DNA of 64,000 nt from Dipteris shenzhenensis. Lineage: Eukaryota; Polypodiophyta; Polypodiopsida; Gleicheniales. The DNA lies in assembly GCA_047967505.1 (NCBI GenBank), contig CM106540.1, one strand, 5' to 3'. This document shows, piece by piece, positions 21,833 through 34,425 of this stretch (its first letter is position 1; every line of letters begins with the position of its first letter). The notes below the pieces were generated by a model. It did not search any database and was not told the origin of the DNA. It saw only the letters and a list, made by a program, of their open reading frames with translations. A program made the position numbers and the translations under genes.

Positions 21833-22849
21833 CCAAATTTCTTGTGAAAGCCAAAAGCAAGTGCTGATTGCTGGATGTCTCTGCCAAAGGTCTTAATGCT
21901 TCACAGGAGAATACCTTAGTGACTGATCATCGCTCTCATATCAAAAGCATTAGAGGTGCAATCTTAGAGAGAATGTCCTTTAACGGATGGCTCGTCTATG
22001 GTTCCTCAACCTTCTGGGGACAATAGCCTATGCCCATCCAAGCTAGTAGATCTCCCTTCTTCGATGAAATCCAAAACAGATGCGCATTCTCTACCATACC
22101 CCTCCATGTTGTAGGATATTTAGCTAAGAGATCTGCCCATATTGCTACTTTTGTTGGTGATGCCACATATGTGGAAGTAGCATGGTGCTTAAGTTGAGGA
22201 GCTATTATAGTGGGGGTTGCCTTTTTGATGGATAGGTTGCACTTCAGAGGTGACCGTGGTCATAGACACTCATTGAGCTTTTTATTGGTTGATGGTGGTA
22301 GTTGTAGCTCCCTTCATTGAAGGATCTTGTTCTCTCATGCATATTTTTTGTGAGGCGTGTCACTAGCTTGTCTCTCTTTGTCAAAAACCAAGAATCCTAA
22401 CTCTCACAAAGAAGAGATCTCTCACAAGAAATGACATATCTTTCTTTCCATAACTCGGAATAATGAGCTTCCTAAACCAAGTAGGAGATGGAGAAGAGCT
22501 CTATGCCAAGAGGTAGAGAGACAATGAAGATGCTTCATGGAGAGTGTCTCATTGGAGCAATGGCTCGCATGCCTTGATGAAGTAAGGGCTTAACTCTCTC
22601 TCGGATAGAAACTCTCTCAATGGAAGATGTCTCACGGAAGGAGGGCTTGACACTCATGAAGGGAGTTGGAGAACCCGATGCTTTGATACAATGATAGCAA
22701 AAGCGAGAGAGGGAGAGAGAGGAGTGCAGACAAGATACTAACTATACACTTAGCTGTATTGAACATGAACATGAAGATATACATGTGAATCCCTTAGGGT
22801 TATGGTTATGGTTTGCCCTATGCCCTATGTAGATGGTGTAATTTACACC
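21833..22849. other. Non-coding; possible relic of a minus-strand LTR element
   Basis: No gene. GATGCTTTGATACAATG at about 22678-22694 resembles the reverse complement of the initiator Met-tRNA binding site (GCTCTGATACCATG) used by Copia elements here, so the following DNA to about 22850 may be a decayed LTR. Weak evidence. Confidence 0.3.
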
Positions 22850-23312
22850 ATCTTCAACACCCCCAACCTGTTGCACATGCAACAGGTTGGGGGTGCATGC
22901 AACCTATTGCACAAATCAGTAAAATTTTAAGATTTGTGCAACAGGTTGTGTACACCCCCAACCTGTTGCATGTGCAAAAGTTTGGGTGTACCCCCAACAT
23001 GTTGCATGTGCAAGAGGTTGGGGGTGCATATAACCTATTGCATAAATTAAGAGAAATTGATGATTTGTGCAATAGGTTGTGTGCACCTCCAACATGTTGC
23101 ATGTGCAATAGGTTGAGGGTACCCCCAACCTATTGCATGTGCAACAAGTTGGCAGCATATAACATGTTGCATAAATCAAGAAAATTTTATGATTTGTGCA
23201 ATAGGTTGTATTCACCTCCAACCTGTTGCATTTGTGCATGTGCAACAAGTTGGGGGTGCACCTAACTTGTTGCAAAAATCATCAAATTTTCTTGATTTGT
23301 GCAACAAATGCA
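22850..23312. repeat. AACCTGTTGCA inverted-repeat minisatellite
   Basis: Units pair CCCCCAACCTGTTGCA with TGCAACAGGTTGGGGGT to form perfect or near-perfect palindromes, alternating with short A/T blocks that can also pair (GATTTGTGCAA and TTGCACAAATC). About ten half-units lie in 460 bp. The structure favours long cruciforms. Short Cys-rich open frames on both strands are by-products. Confidence 0.85.
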
Positions 23313-24430
23313 TTCCATCCTATTCCCCCTGTCCCCCCTATCCCTCCCTCCACCACCCCCCACCCCCCCTTCTCCACCCTTCCACTACCTCAAACCCTCC
23401 TCCCCTCTTCCATTGTCTCTCCCTCCACCTCCTAACCTTTGGATGGCAGGATCTGCTATAGGTGCAAAAACTATTTGTGTAGCTGTAGATCCCATTGTAG
23501 ATGCAGCTAGTGCAATTAACTTCCCAAATTGTTGTGGGAAGGAAACACCACACAAATTCCAATTTACCTTATCTTGCATTATGACCTTCAAGGAATCTTG
23601 AAGCTATGAGATTTACTAAGGTCAAATTTGAGCTATCCTCTTTCAAAGAGAATTCGGCTAGTGCATCATCTAAAATTTCCCCCCCCCAGCTGCTTTTTTA
23701 AAACTAGCAACAATTAATTTCCCCTTTTTTATTATCCTCTCTTTAGCCTTGACCTCAGGAATTAATAGTGATCAAAATTAACCAAACAGTCTTGAGAAAT
23801 GGCTTAGAAAATCTCAATTACTTGCCCTTTTCTAGAGAATTTTCCAACAAGAAAGTTCTCTCTCAAGCCCAATCCCCTATACATCTGAAATAGATCCCAA
23901 TATACGAATTCCCTCCTTTAATGTAAGACTCCCAATATACATCTAAAATAGATCCCAATATATAATTTCCCTCCTTTAATGTAGTACTCCACCATCCAAC
24001 TCTCTTTGTTCAAAATTTCCCCTTTTAAGGTAGTATTCCACCCTCCACCCCTCATTGCACTCTTTATCCCTCATCACTTGATTGTACATAAACTTGCTCC
24101 ATGGCCAAACCTTTCCCCAATTCTTGCTTTCCTTGGTCCCTCATGGTTACTAAATCCTCATTGCCCAAGCAAAATTCTAAAAGGTTCTCCTCCTTGGGGC
24201 TCCTCTCTTCTCATCCCATCCTTGAAGGCCTACAAATTCATCCAAGTGAAAAGCCCTTTGCCACCCACAATCAAAGCGTGGTACACGCAATCACTTTGCC
24301 CATCGATCCTAATGACATAAACTCCATAAAAACATGTGCTTCTCTCAACTTTTTTGTCACAAGTCTAAAAGATATCATTGGCAATGAGGGCTAATATATA
24401 TGGAAGAGATATGGCTATTTTCCTTTTGTA
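23313..24430. other. C-rich then AT-rich DNA, no gene
   Basis: A poly-pyrimidine/C-rich stretch at 23320-23440 is followed by AT-rich DNA. CCCAATATACATCTAAAATAGATCCCAATATA-like segments recur at 23880-23990. No convincing gene. Confidence 0.5.
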
Positions 24431-24437
24431 TAAGGTC

Positions 24438-24542
24438 ATATATGTGCATGTGCATGTGTGTGTGTGCGCACGCGCATGTGTGCATGCATGTGTGCATGTG
24501 TGCGTGCATGCATGCATGTGTGCATGTGTGCATGCATGCATG

Positions 24543-24590
<48 letters not shown>

Positions 24591-24592
24591 CC
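24438..24592. repeat. TG/CATG microsatellite
   Basis: Compound simple repeat: (TGCATG/TGTG)n followed by a pure TG run at 24545-24585. Open frames on both strands are repeat artefacts. Confidence 0.97.
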
Positions 24593-26165
24593 TTGAAGAG
24601 GAGGACCCAAAAGTTGGCAAGGTCAAAGGTCATCAAACTTGATTAGCTCTCCTCTTTTTCTACAAGCCTCTTACATTCTGCTCAATATGTTAAGAGGATG
24701 AGAAGAGGACAAAAGTTGGAAAGGTCGAAGGTCATCAAACTTGATTAGTTCTCCTCTTTTTCTACAAGCCTCTTACATTCTGCTTGGTATGGTATAATGC
24801 ACAATTCTTTACAAGAATGAGATAGTCCTTGCATTTTTTTTCCTATGGTGTTTAGTTGGAGATGAGTGGGCCAATGCATGATTGTGTGTAGCCATTTTCT
24901 ATGAAGTTTAGGGAATTTAAAATACTTGTTATCTAAAATAATTTACTAATCTATACGTTTCGAACTTGAATTTGAGATTAAAAAAATATACAATTGGCAT
25001 CTTCAATGAGATTATTAAACTATTGCAAATGCTATAATGCCTATGAATCATGAAGTTCGGTCTGTATAGAATATTAAAAACAATTTTGAAAATAGAAATA
25101 GTTGTTCTACACATGTATGGACGATATTGTTTATTTGAAAGTGTACTACTTGAGCTTCCCAGAAACTGAAGGAGGAAACCAATTGAGAATCTTTGCTAAT
25201 ATGGTTTAGGAGGTCTCCAATATTATTCTTCAATTGTGTGCATATAGCTAAGGGAAAGCTCAATAATGTTTTTCTCATTTGGTCGGAAAAGGAAAACTTT
25301 TTGAAAGAATGTAGTCCAGACTCATATAGCTAGTGCGTGGTGGTCTTAAGACTATGAAATTTAGCGAAATTGATAGCTTAGTTCATATCCATAAATGAAT
25401 GCAATAGAAAGTCCTATATTCATATATGTGCAATGCTCTTTGAATAAATCCCACATTATTTATCATTTTGCATTGGTTCCTTTTAGAGTCACTACCTTGC
25501 AATGAGGCCCATAAGCATGTCAAAGGGTTTCATATCTTAATCCACATCATCAAACTTGGTAGCAAGCCATTTTATCTTTTACTTTTTTCAGGCATTTTGG
25601 GCATCTTTGTACTCATTCAAGAGGGACATTGGTGATGTGTATAGTTGAAAGCAGCAAAACATGGCCAATGGATTTTCCCAAAATTTTCAAATACATTCAA
25701 AATTTTCACTAAATTTACTTCTCATTATAATAAATCCCATATAAACTACACAATGCACACTCGTGTGTCGCCTGTGTCCTTCACTATCACCCTGTCACCT
25801 ACACATTCTTTGAGAATTTGATTTGCTTGCATCTGTGACCTCAGTTTCTTCCCCTTCTGACTTATTTTTTAAATTTATTTTCCTCACTTCCTTTCTCCTC
25901 AAGGGCATTTTCCCCCATGGCTCTCCGTGCTCCTTAGGCTCTCTTGGAAGTTGGAGCATGCACAATTTTGAATTTTATCACGAAGCTTTCATGTGAGTCC
26001 TTGTTTCTCTTCACTAGCTAGTTGTCTAATACCATAAATCATTTCTTATTTCATTGTTCACTTTATTTATCCAAAATAAGGAACGGGAAAATAATGTGAT
26101 GCACTTTGTTATGCATTGCAAGAGAACTAGATAGATACTATGAGATAAGAAAGTTGATATACCCG
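24593..26165. other. AT-rich DNA with one tandem duplication
   Basis: About 100 bp containing AAAGTTGGCAAGGTC...TACAAGCCTCTTACATTCTGC is tandemly duplicated at 24600-24782. The rest to 26165 shows no gene I can support. Confidence 0.55.
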
Positions 26166-26170
26166 ATCAA

Positions 26171-26172
<2 letters not shown>

Positions 26173-26217
<45 letters not shown>

Positions 26218-26236
26218 CCTCCCCACCTCCCTCCCT

Positions 26237-26281
<45 letters not shown>

Positions 26282-26330
26282 TCCCTCCCTCCCCATCTCC
26301 CTCCCTGCCTCCCTCCCCACCTCCCTCCCT

Positions 26331-26386
<56 letters not shown>
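26173..26386. repeat. (CT)n microsatellite
   Basis: Long CT runs interrupted by CCCTCCCTCC blocks, with no coding value. A strong polypurine strand for the minus side. Confidence 0.97.
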
Positions 26387-26390
<4 letters not shown>

Positions 26391-26599
26391 CCAACACGGA
26401 TCTAGCAGACAATAATCCTTTCCAAAATAACACACCCAACATGGTGGCTGAACCTGCCAAACAAAAATATTGACTCTCCATCATCACCCTAAGCTTCACA
26501 AAAAATGGCTACACCCTATCATGCATTATCGCCTAGGTATGAAAGCATACAAATGCACTATCAAGATTCATAACTAGAACACAAGCTATCATGGCTAGG

Positions 26600-27045
26600 T
26601 TGGGGGTTTCTTTTCCTATGCTAGGATTGGGACTTTAGACTATTCAGATATGGTGCCATGAGCACATAGATTAAAGGCTAAGGTATGGTATAGGAAAGAA
26701 TTAAAGTAGCCACCTTAGGATGTGGACTACATGATGTGGAGATGTGGATCAAGGATTTCCACAAGGAGAGATGTGGATGAGAGGATCCCACTGATTTTGA
26801 CTATTCAAAGGGCACCTATCTATATAAGAGGCCTATCATGTATTGTTGAATACACATTGCAAGAGAAATGCACATTCACTCAAGATTTTGTTTATGAGTC
26901 CAAGCTAATCTATCTTGGAACCTAATTGACTTGAGGTACATGTTATGAGCACTCTCTTCATCATGTTTCCACATAGGTTCCATCCACCTTAGAGCGATCC
27001 ATAGATCTTGTTACATGCATGTTTTCTCATGGTATCAGAGCTCCC
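26600..27045 (+). mobile_element. LTR relic with primer-binding site
   Basis: TCTATATAAGAGG at about 26818 is a TATA box of LTR type. GGTATCAGAGCTCC at 27033-27046 is complementary to initiator Met-tRNA, the usual Copia primer site. The LTR therefore ends at about 27031 (..TTTTCTCA); its start is not resolved. No matching second LTR is seen downstream, so the element is truncated or non-autonomous. Confidence 0.6.
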
Positions 27046-29130
27046 TTGACTTCCGCTAAGGCATTGCAATCCTTGACAGTGTGAGAGAGTGATTGAGAGA
27101 TTGGCTGTTTATCTTTCATTCCATTGATGAAAGATTTTGTTGAGTGATAGAAATTCCATTCACTTCCATTGAGAGAATTTTCGTCCATTTGGTGAGATAT
27201 TTCCATCATTCTTTTGAGAGAGAGATTTAGATTCATTCTTCAATTCATTCCATTGAGAGATTGTGGAAGTGAGATGCTTTGAGAGAAAAGGTAGGGAGAG
27301 GTTGAGAGTGTTTCTAAGAGAGAATTCTTCTTCTTTAAGTGAGAAAGAGAGAGATTTATGTTAATGAGAGAAAGAAAGAACTGCATCTTTGTTGGGAGGT
27401 CTAATTGGTATTGGGAGAGATCTCTACTTTGAGAGTTCTTATCAAACCATTAAGGAGGCATACATCTACGAGTAGGTGGCTCCCCAAAGTTTGGGACTCC
27501 AAGGCTGCAACAAAGGCTAGTGTGCCCATCTACAAGCTCTCAAAGTGGCTATAGCACTGCTCATAGCCACAGCCCATCTGCAAAGGTGGCCAAGCCTGCC
27601 TTCCAATCGGCTGCAAAGTCGTCTGCAGTACTAACACAACCAAGCCTCTACACAGTGTCTACGCCTCCCCAACGACCAAAGCGACATCTCCCTCGACTCC
27701 TACAATGCTCACGGCCCAACACTAGCCTTCAAGGTGACTCATTCGTTGAGACAGATAGCAACAAGTGGCTGCCCATCTTTGGCTCCTCCAAGTCCACACA
27801 ACCATTCTCCAATGCCCTTCAGCGGCCGAAGCAACTGCCAACTACCAACAACTATAAAGTGGACCTTGCAACTCAGCCACATCACACCCACAACTTGAAT
27901 GGAATTGAATCACGTAGGCTTCCAAGCAGCGATCCTTCAAGGTGCATCTAGCGACCTCAAACGAGCAACACCCACATCATGCCTCACCACCTGCTATCGC
28001 CAACCACCAACAGAGCTCCAAAAATGTCATATGTTGGCTCAAAGACTCCAAAAACAACGATCTCCAACTGTTCTAGCACTCTTGGCTTGCTGTGCACAAT
28101 GCCTTCTCCAAAGTTCAAGTCCAAACAACGGCTAATGCTCATAGCGCTCCACGCTCCAGCTTCTCCAAACAACACAACTTGCCTCGTAGCCCTACAACAG
28201 GCCAACGCTCCTCTACAGACGCTGCAAGCCACCTACACCGTAAGCTCTTGTAAGGAAGCCGTGACACAAAAGCCTCTCCAATGAGCTGCCGTCCTCACCG
28301 CATCATAGAAGCCTCTCCAACGAGCTATCGTCCTCACCGCATCACCATCGCTCCTCGACATCGCATCACCTCAGAAATCCACAAAGTCTCCTAAGGTTTC
28401 TCTACAAGGGACACGTGGCAGATCAGAATTAACTAGGGTTAGTCAAGTAAACCCTTGGAGATGAGGTTAGGTAAGGTTGCCACGTGGTAGATAAGGTAAT
28501 TGTGGTTAAGTTAAACCATGGTTAAGGATTAGGGTTAGGTTAACTCCACATCATCATGCCACTTAAGCACACAGTAACCCCTTACTAAGCACAGTTTGGA
28601 ATGCAGCATATGAACTCATGTGCCACATCATCTGGCCACCTCTTCTTCACAAAAACTTCAACAAGCCATAACTTCCAATCTAGGAGAAATTTGAGCTATT
28701 TCTGATCGTCCTTTTGTGATCGCTCCAAAAAGGAAAAGTGATCGTCTTTTTGAGCTCTACGCGCCTATCAAATCAAAATCATTATTAGCAATTAGATACT
28801 ACCATTGAAGTAAAACGAAGCTCATGGTAAGACCTTTGCAACAAATGGAAAAGCGACGCATGAATGCAAAAAGCATGCCGGAAGTAGAAATGCATGAGAT
28901 GACCATAGCACAGAACATGGCATCCACACATAAAGTGTTAAGGCACATGAAAGAACAAAGCATCATGCATCAAGCTACATCAAGCAAAGAAGAGAATGCC
29001 AACGACAAAATGTATTGAGAAGCAACATCCTTGCCACCTTCAGCCCACATGTTTGTAAATCAAGCCTGGATGACATACAAGAAAAGAAGAGCTAGAGAAA
29101 AGTGCTTATGATAGAATGGAATAGGGCTTT
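27046..29130 (+). other. Internal region of the LTR relic, no known domain
   Basis: After the primer site come GAGAGA-rich DNA and, from 27520 to 28280, overlapping open stretches rich in Ser, Thr, Pro and Gln (143 codons at 27520-27951). I find no gag, protease, integrase or reverse-transcriptase motif. It may be the body of a non-autonomous LTR element, or decayed sequence. A 64-codon frame at 28824-29018 is also unidentified. Confidence 0.35.
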
Positions 29131-30125
29131 GTACTATCATCTCTCGAAGACATGGGACCAGGTCCAGGTTTTATATCCTTTGTAGATATTCTCCTCTGCC
29201 ATGCTAGAGATAAGGTTGAGGTAAATGGGTCAATTTCCTTTTTGCCATTGCGACAAATGCACTATGGTGGCTTATCAAGGATGAAGAAAACAATGGGAAC
29301 ATCAGAGGTATTAACACTAGTTTGGTAGCATAACAAGACATAAAAGTGTTCTTTTGAGGTTTTAGCAAAGAAATCACAACTTGTTGTAGATGTGTTTTTT
29401 GGTGATTTCCTCTATTGAGCTTAAGGTAGTAGACTCATATGACTATTATCTAAAAATATAAGGAGCACAAAACACTATTCGATGTGATTACAAAATGATC
29501 ACAAATGTATGGTAACACGATCGTTCACCCAAACAGTACTTAGATTTGAAACTTTATCTAGTAAGCCTAAAAATAAAATTAATTTCAAGGAGCTATCATT
29601 TTTTACAAAGTGTTTATAAGTATATCAACCACCTAAGAGTGACAAAACTTTTTTTAAAATTCATTTTGGCAAGATTAATTTATCAATTGACAAGAGTGGT
29701 CAGCCTAGCAAGTTGCATTAGAAGTCGCATTTCATAAATAAACATCTTTTTATACTACACATAATAGCCACAAAGCATCATATATTAAATATAACAATAT
29801 TATATCATAAGGTAAAGTTACCACATCACAATAAAGGCTAAAACTAAAAGAGATTAAGTCCTCCTAATATCAACTACCAAAATGGTTTCACATTAAATCT
29901 CACGTTTGTAGTTTTGAATTATCATGTATCTAAGTGTTCTGCATATAACTTTTTTTAATTGGTATCACTCATTCATGATTAGAGGCACTCTATAAGTATA
30001 ATTTTAAGCATATTAAGATTCTTTGATATCCTTTAACCCTTCTATCTTGAATTTAGCATGAATTACGGCATAAGCAACATTCAATATATGATTTGAATTT
30101 GGTGTTCTACATGACATTAGGTCCC
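29131..30125. other. AT-rich DNA, no gene seen
   Basis: No supported open frame, repeat or RNA. It borders the truncated 3' end of the Copia element. Confidence 0.5.
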
Positions 30126-33100
30126 CTAAAAACTCACGCTACTCCATAATATCCTATTAAAGACGTGTACTAAGTATGGCATTCCCATGTGCCATAAGAT
30201 CCTTCTCAGCCACACTTCTTCACAAGCAGCAAAACATGCCGCCTTGTACTCAGCCTCGATAGAAGATAATGCCATTGTTGGTTGTTTCTTACTGATCCAA
30301 GAGAAGATACCTGAACCTAAAGAGAGACAATATCCAGAAACTGATTTCCTGGAATCAACATCTCCAGCCCAATCTGAGTCACAATGACCAGCCAAGGAAG
30401 TGCCCATACCATAAGTGATGCCATAATCAAGAGTGCCCGTCACATACCTGAGCATGCGCATCCACGCAATCCAATGATTCTCCCGGGGCTTATTGGAGAA
30501 CCTGCTCAAAATGCCAATAGCAAAACTTATGTCCGCCGGTCTGGTGTTGCACAAATAGATGAGACTTCCGACCAACTTCCTGTACCTCCCAATGTTTGCT
30601 AGTGGTGAGGCATCCTCCACAGACAGCCTCGCATTTACCTCCATAGGTGTAGCTATCTCCTTGCACTCGGACATACCAAATGCCTTCAAGATCTCCCTTG
30701 CATATTTCTATTGAGAGATGAAGATCTTGCCTGGCTCTTGCCAGACTTCAATCCCCAAACAATAGTGCATGAAGCCTAAATTTGCCTAAGTCTGTCATCT
30801 CAAACTCACTGCTCAATGCCTTTCTTGTATGCTGGACCATGTCTTCATAGTCACCTGTAATAAGGAGATCATTCACATATAGAACAATAATAGCAAATAT
30901 TCCACCTTTCCTGTACACATACAAGTTAGCATCTGAGGCACATCTTTTGAAGTTTAATTTATGAAAGAATTTGTCTATCTGTTGGTACCATGCTCTTGGG
31001 GCCTGTTTCAGCCCGTACAGAGCCTTCTTTAGCTTACATACCTTGTTCTTAGAATGGGGGGCCTCAAAACCTAGGTGGCTGAGCCACGTACACTTCATCC
31101 TTGAGGTCACCATTCAAGAATGCTGATTTAACATCCATTTGATAAACTGGCCACTTTTTATGAGCAGCCACTAATAGTACTGTGTGAATAGTGGTCATTT
31201 TGGCAGTTGGAGCGAAAGATTCTTGAAAATCAAATCCTTCAACCTGCGAAAATCCTTGTGCAACCAATCTGGCTTTGTACTTTTCCAAAGTCCCATCAGC
31301 CTTGTACTTTACCTTCCAAACCCACTTAGTGCCAATAACCTTTCTGTTAGGTGGTCGATCTACTAGCTCCCAAGTTTCATTCTTCATGATGCTGTCATAT
31401 TCTACTTGCATAGCATTTTTCCAATCTCGGTCTGCAAGTGCTTCCTCCAAACTCGCAGGCTCCTTTACTTCTGCAATAATCTCAGCCATCAAGGCCATAT
31501 TGACTATGTGAGCAGAATCCCTCCTTTGCTCCTCGATTCTCTGAGACCGCCTTGGTCCATCTGCATGTTGCTCAACAGACATAGGCATCTAGTTATCACG
31601 GTCGTAGAGCTGCCTTACCCATCATGGCAATGGCTTTTCCGGTGGTGTAACAATAGGTTGGTGATTTCTACCTTCATCATCTGATATTTCCTCCTCCTTT
31701 ATACCTCCTGGGACAGGTCCATAGTGAATTATCTCTTTGCTTGATGAAAAGTGGAAGAGCTCTTCTTTGCCTCCACTGCATGTGGCTGCTCCTTGAACAC
31801 CACATCGCGGCTCGCTATGATCTTCTTTGCCTCTTGGTCATACAACTTATAGGCTTTCTTCTCATCACAATAGCCTATGAAGATACATTTGGTGCTTTTT
31901 GGTTGTAGCTTGTTTCTCTCTTTGTCTAGTACATGGACATAGCATTCACACCCAAACATTCTGAAGTGGGAGACAGATGGCTTCTTACCACTGTAAGCCT
32001 CATGTGATGTTTTACCTTTGAGTGCCTTTGTATAGCTGCGATTAAGGATGTAAACTGTAGTATTGACATCCTTAGCCCAAAAGTGGTTTGGTAGTCCAGC
32101 ACCTTTCAACATACACCTCCCCATCTCCATGGTGGTCCGCATTTGATGTTCAACAACCGAATTTCGCTGAGGCGTATGTGGTGTTGTCATTTGTCGCTTG
32201 ATCCCTTTGCTCTTGCAAAAATCTCCAAACTCTGTAGAAACAAACTCACCACCACCATCCGATCTGATTTTCTTCACTTTTCTCCCAGTTTCATTTTCAA
32301 CAAGCTGTAGCCATCCTTTAAATTTACCAAAAGCTTGAGCCTTTTCGTGAAGAAAGTACACCCACATCTTCCTACTATAGTTGTCGATAATCAATAAAAA
32401 ATAGGAAGATCCCCCCAAGGCTTGTGTAGGCATCTTACCGCACAAGTCAACATGCACCAACTCTAGAGGAGCGTTTTCTCTATTCTTGCTTTCTTGTGGG
32501 AATGCCTTTCTCTGTTGCTTGCCCATCATGCAAGCTTCACACGGTTCTTTGATTTTTGCTACTGTAGGTAAGTGAACAACCATACCTTGCTTCTGCATCT
32601 CCTTCAGCATTGCAAATCCGATGTGGCCAAATCTGTCATGCCAAAGTCTGCTTGTGCCCACTCCAGCAGTGGCTGTAAGAGCACTTAGCTGATACAGGTT
32701 GTTCTTACTCCTGTGCCAACAAGATTGCTAGCACTATCCAGAAAATTTGCTCCTATCTTGTTGAACCTCACCTCATGGTCAAGGTCAATTATGGAAGTAA
32801 CTGATAGAAAATTTCTCTTGATTTGTGGAACATATAGCACATTAGATAGTTTCTTAACATCTCCATTTACAAAAACAAATAAAATCGTACCTGTACCCTC
32901 AATAGGGCATTTTGCATTATTTCCAACCGTCACAGTGATGGGTTCCTGTAGAGGCTGCATGGAACAATATAGACCCTTCTTGCAGGTCATGTGACGGGAG
33001 GCACCACTATCCAACACCCATGAATCAGTGGTTGACGCTTCTTGAACTGAGGAACACTCTTTCTCAATGGCTAGAAATAGATCCAACTCTACTTCCGCTG

Positions 33101-34425
33101 TGTTAGCTATCTCTTTCCCCTTATCTGTCTTCTTCAGGGTACCATGCCTCAATTCCTCCTCCATAAGTAAAGCACAGAACTCCTCAAATGACAATGGTTG
33201 GGGTCTCACCTGAGTGTTAAGCGCTGTTACTAGTCCATCAAACTTTGGTGGACATATCCGGAGACACCACTGAGCTAGCTCTTTGCTAGTCTTTTGTATC
33301 CCAGCACCAGCCATCTGGTCACGTAGATTTTCGATTCAGGTTATAAATGCCTCCACTGTCTCTCCTTCATTAAACTTCTCAACTGTGAGCTAATTCTCCA
33401 GGTTATAGATCCTTGTCTGATTCTACGTCTCATACTCACTCTTCAATATGTTCCAGGCCACAGTTGCCTTAGATGTATTCTGAATTAAGGTCAAAACACT
33501 ATCAGTTGTACTTGTAACCAGAGCACATAGAGCATCTGTGTTCTTGTGTTTCCAAGCTCGTAGAAGGTCGGCATTAAAAGGTATCATACTCCCTGGATTT
33601 GCTGGGTCGGGGGTTCCTTGTGGTTTTGGGTCAGTTCCCAGTACTGTCTCCAGAAGCTCATATGAATCTAGAATAGCAGAAATTTTAAACTTCCACAAAG
33701 TGTAGTTCGTACCATCTAGCTTGCCTTCAGTGAAGGTTGGTGGGCGAATCCTCAATGCTTGGATTGTTGGTGCAGCAGCAGTTGCTGAACTCAATACCAT
33801 GTTAAATTACACGGCGCAGCAGAACAAAAACTAAACAAAGAATAGAGAGTACACAACAAACTAGAGAGGAACAAAATTTTCCTTCAATACTGATGTAGTA
33901 CAGATGATGGCTCCATCCACTCGTGCGCTCCCACAGTGGAGCTTAGATGGCGATCTAGATAGATACTAGGTAAAGAGTTACTAGCTGGAAGATTTGATCC
34001 GATCTGAACTGATCTCATACAATGGACTGGGGAGGTTGCCTCTTTATATCTATGAAGGCGGTAGTCAGACCAACGTAGTCGGTGGAGTCGACCAGTCGAC
34101 CTAGTCGGTGGATCAGTGGAATCGACTAGTCGTCCATGGAATATTCAAGGAATATTCCCTATACCGTCGCCTCGGGTGCTGCCGCCCCCGAACACCCACC
34201 AGGGGGGCCAGTTGGCCCCCAAGCCCCAACAAGAATAGGGGCTCCCACACAATCACCTTTCTACCATCAACGGTCTCATTGATAGACCTCATCTGACATG
34301 CAAGTCACGATCCATCCAGTGTCTCGAGCTCACACATGGCTTCTCCTCATATGGGGGCCTTACAACTTGAGCATCTTGGACCACTGGTGGTTACTAGGAG
34401 GGCAGGGCATTGAGCATATCTAATA
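30126..34425 (-). mobile_element. Copia retrotransposon 1, 3'-truncated and decayed
   Basis: Read on the minus strand. 5' LTR is 34425-33800, then a degraded primer site, then gag from 33800. Gag-like start: KLDGTNYTLWKFK. Protease DSGASRHMTC lies near 33010. The integrase zinc region and core are at 32661-31729 (VDLCGKM, SDGGGEF, and VVEHQMR where VAER is usual). Reverse transcriptase is at 31588-30748 (YVNDL where YVDDL is usual). RNase H is at 30689-30126 (SSIEAEY). RNase H breaks off near 30180 with no 3' LTR. Nonsense changes include two CAG-to-TAG and one CGA-to-TGA in gag. The CCHC knuckle between gag and protease appears deleted. Inactive. Confidence 0.93.
33800..34425 (-). repeat. 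5' LTR of Copia 1
   Basis: 626 bp. On the plus strand it runs TGTTAAATT...ATATCTAATA, the last bases being a mutated ..TAACA. It contains the CATATGGGGGCCTTACAA block and a GC-rich inverted-repeat core (34190-34240) shared in kind with the LTRs at 42892-43612 and 46672-47348, so all three belong to related families. The primer site follows at 33787-33799. Confidence 0.85.

Noticed and set aside
24365-24646. His/Thr- or Cys/Val-rich frames on both strands
   Set aside because: Artefacts of the TG/CATG microsatellite.
26106-26499. Ser/Leu-Pro and Arg/Glu-rich frames
   Set aside because: Artefacts of the CT/GA microsatellite.
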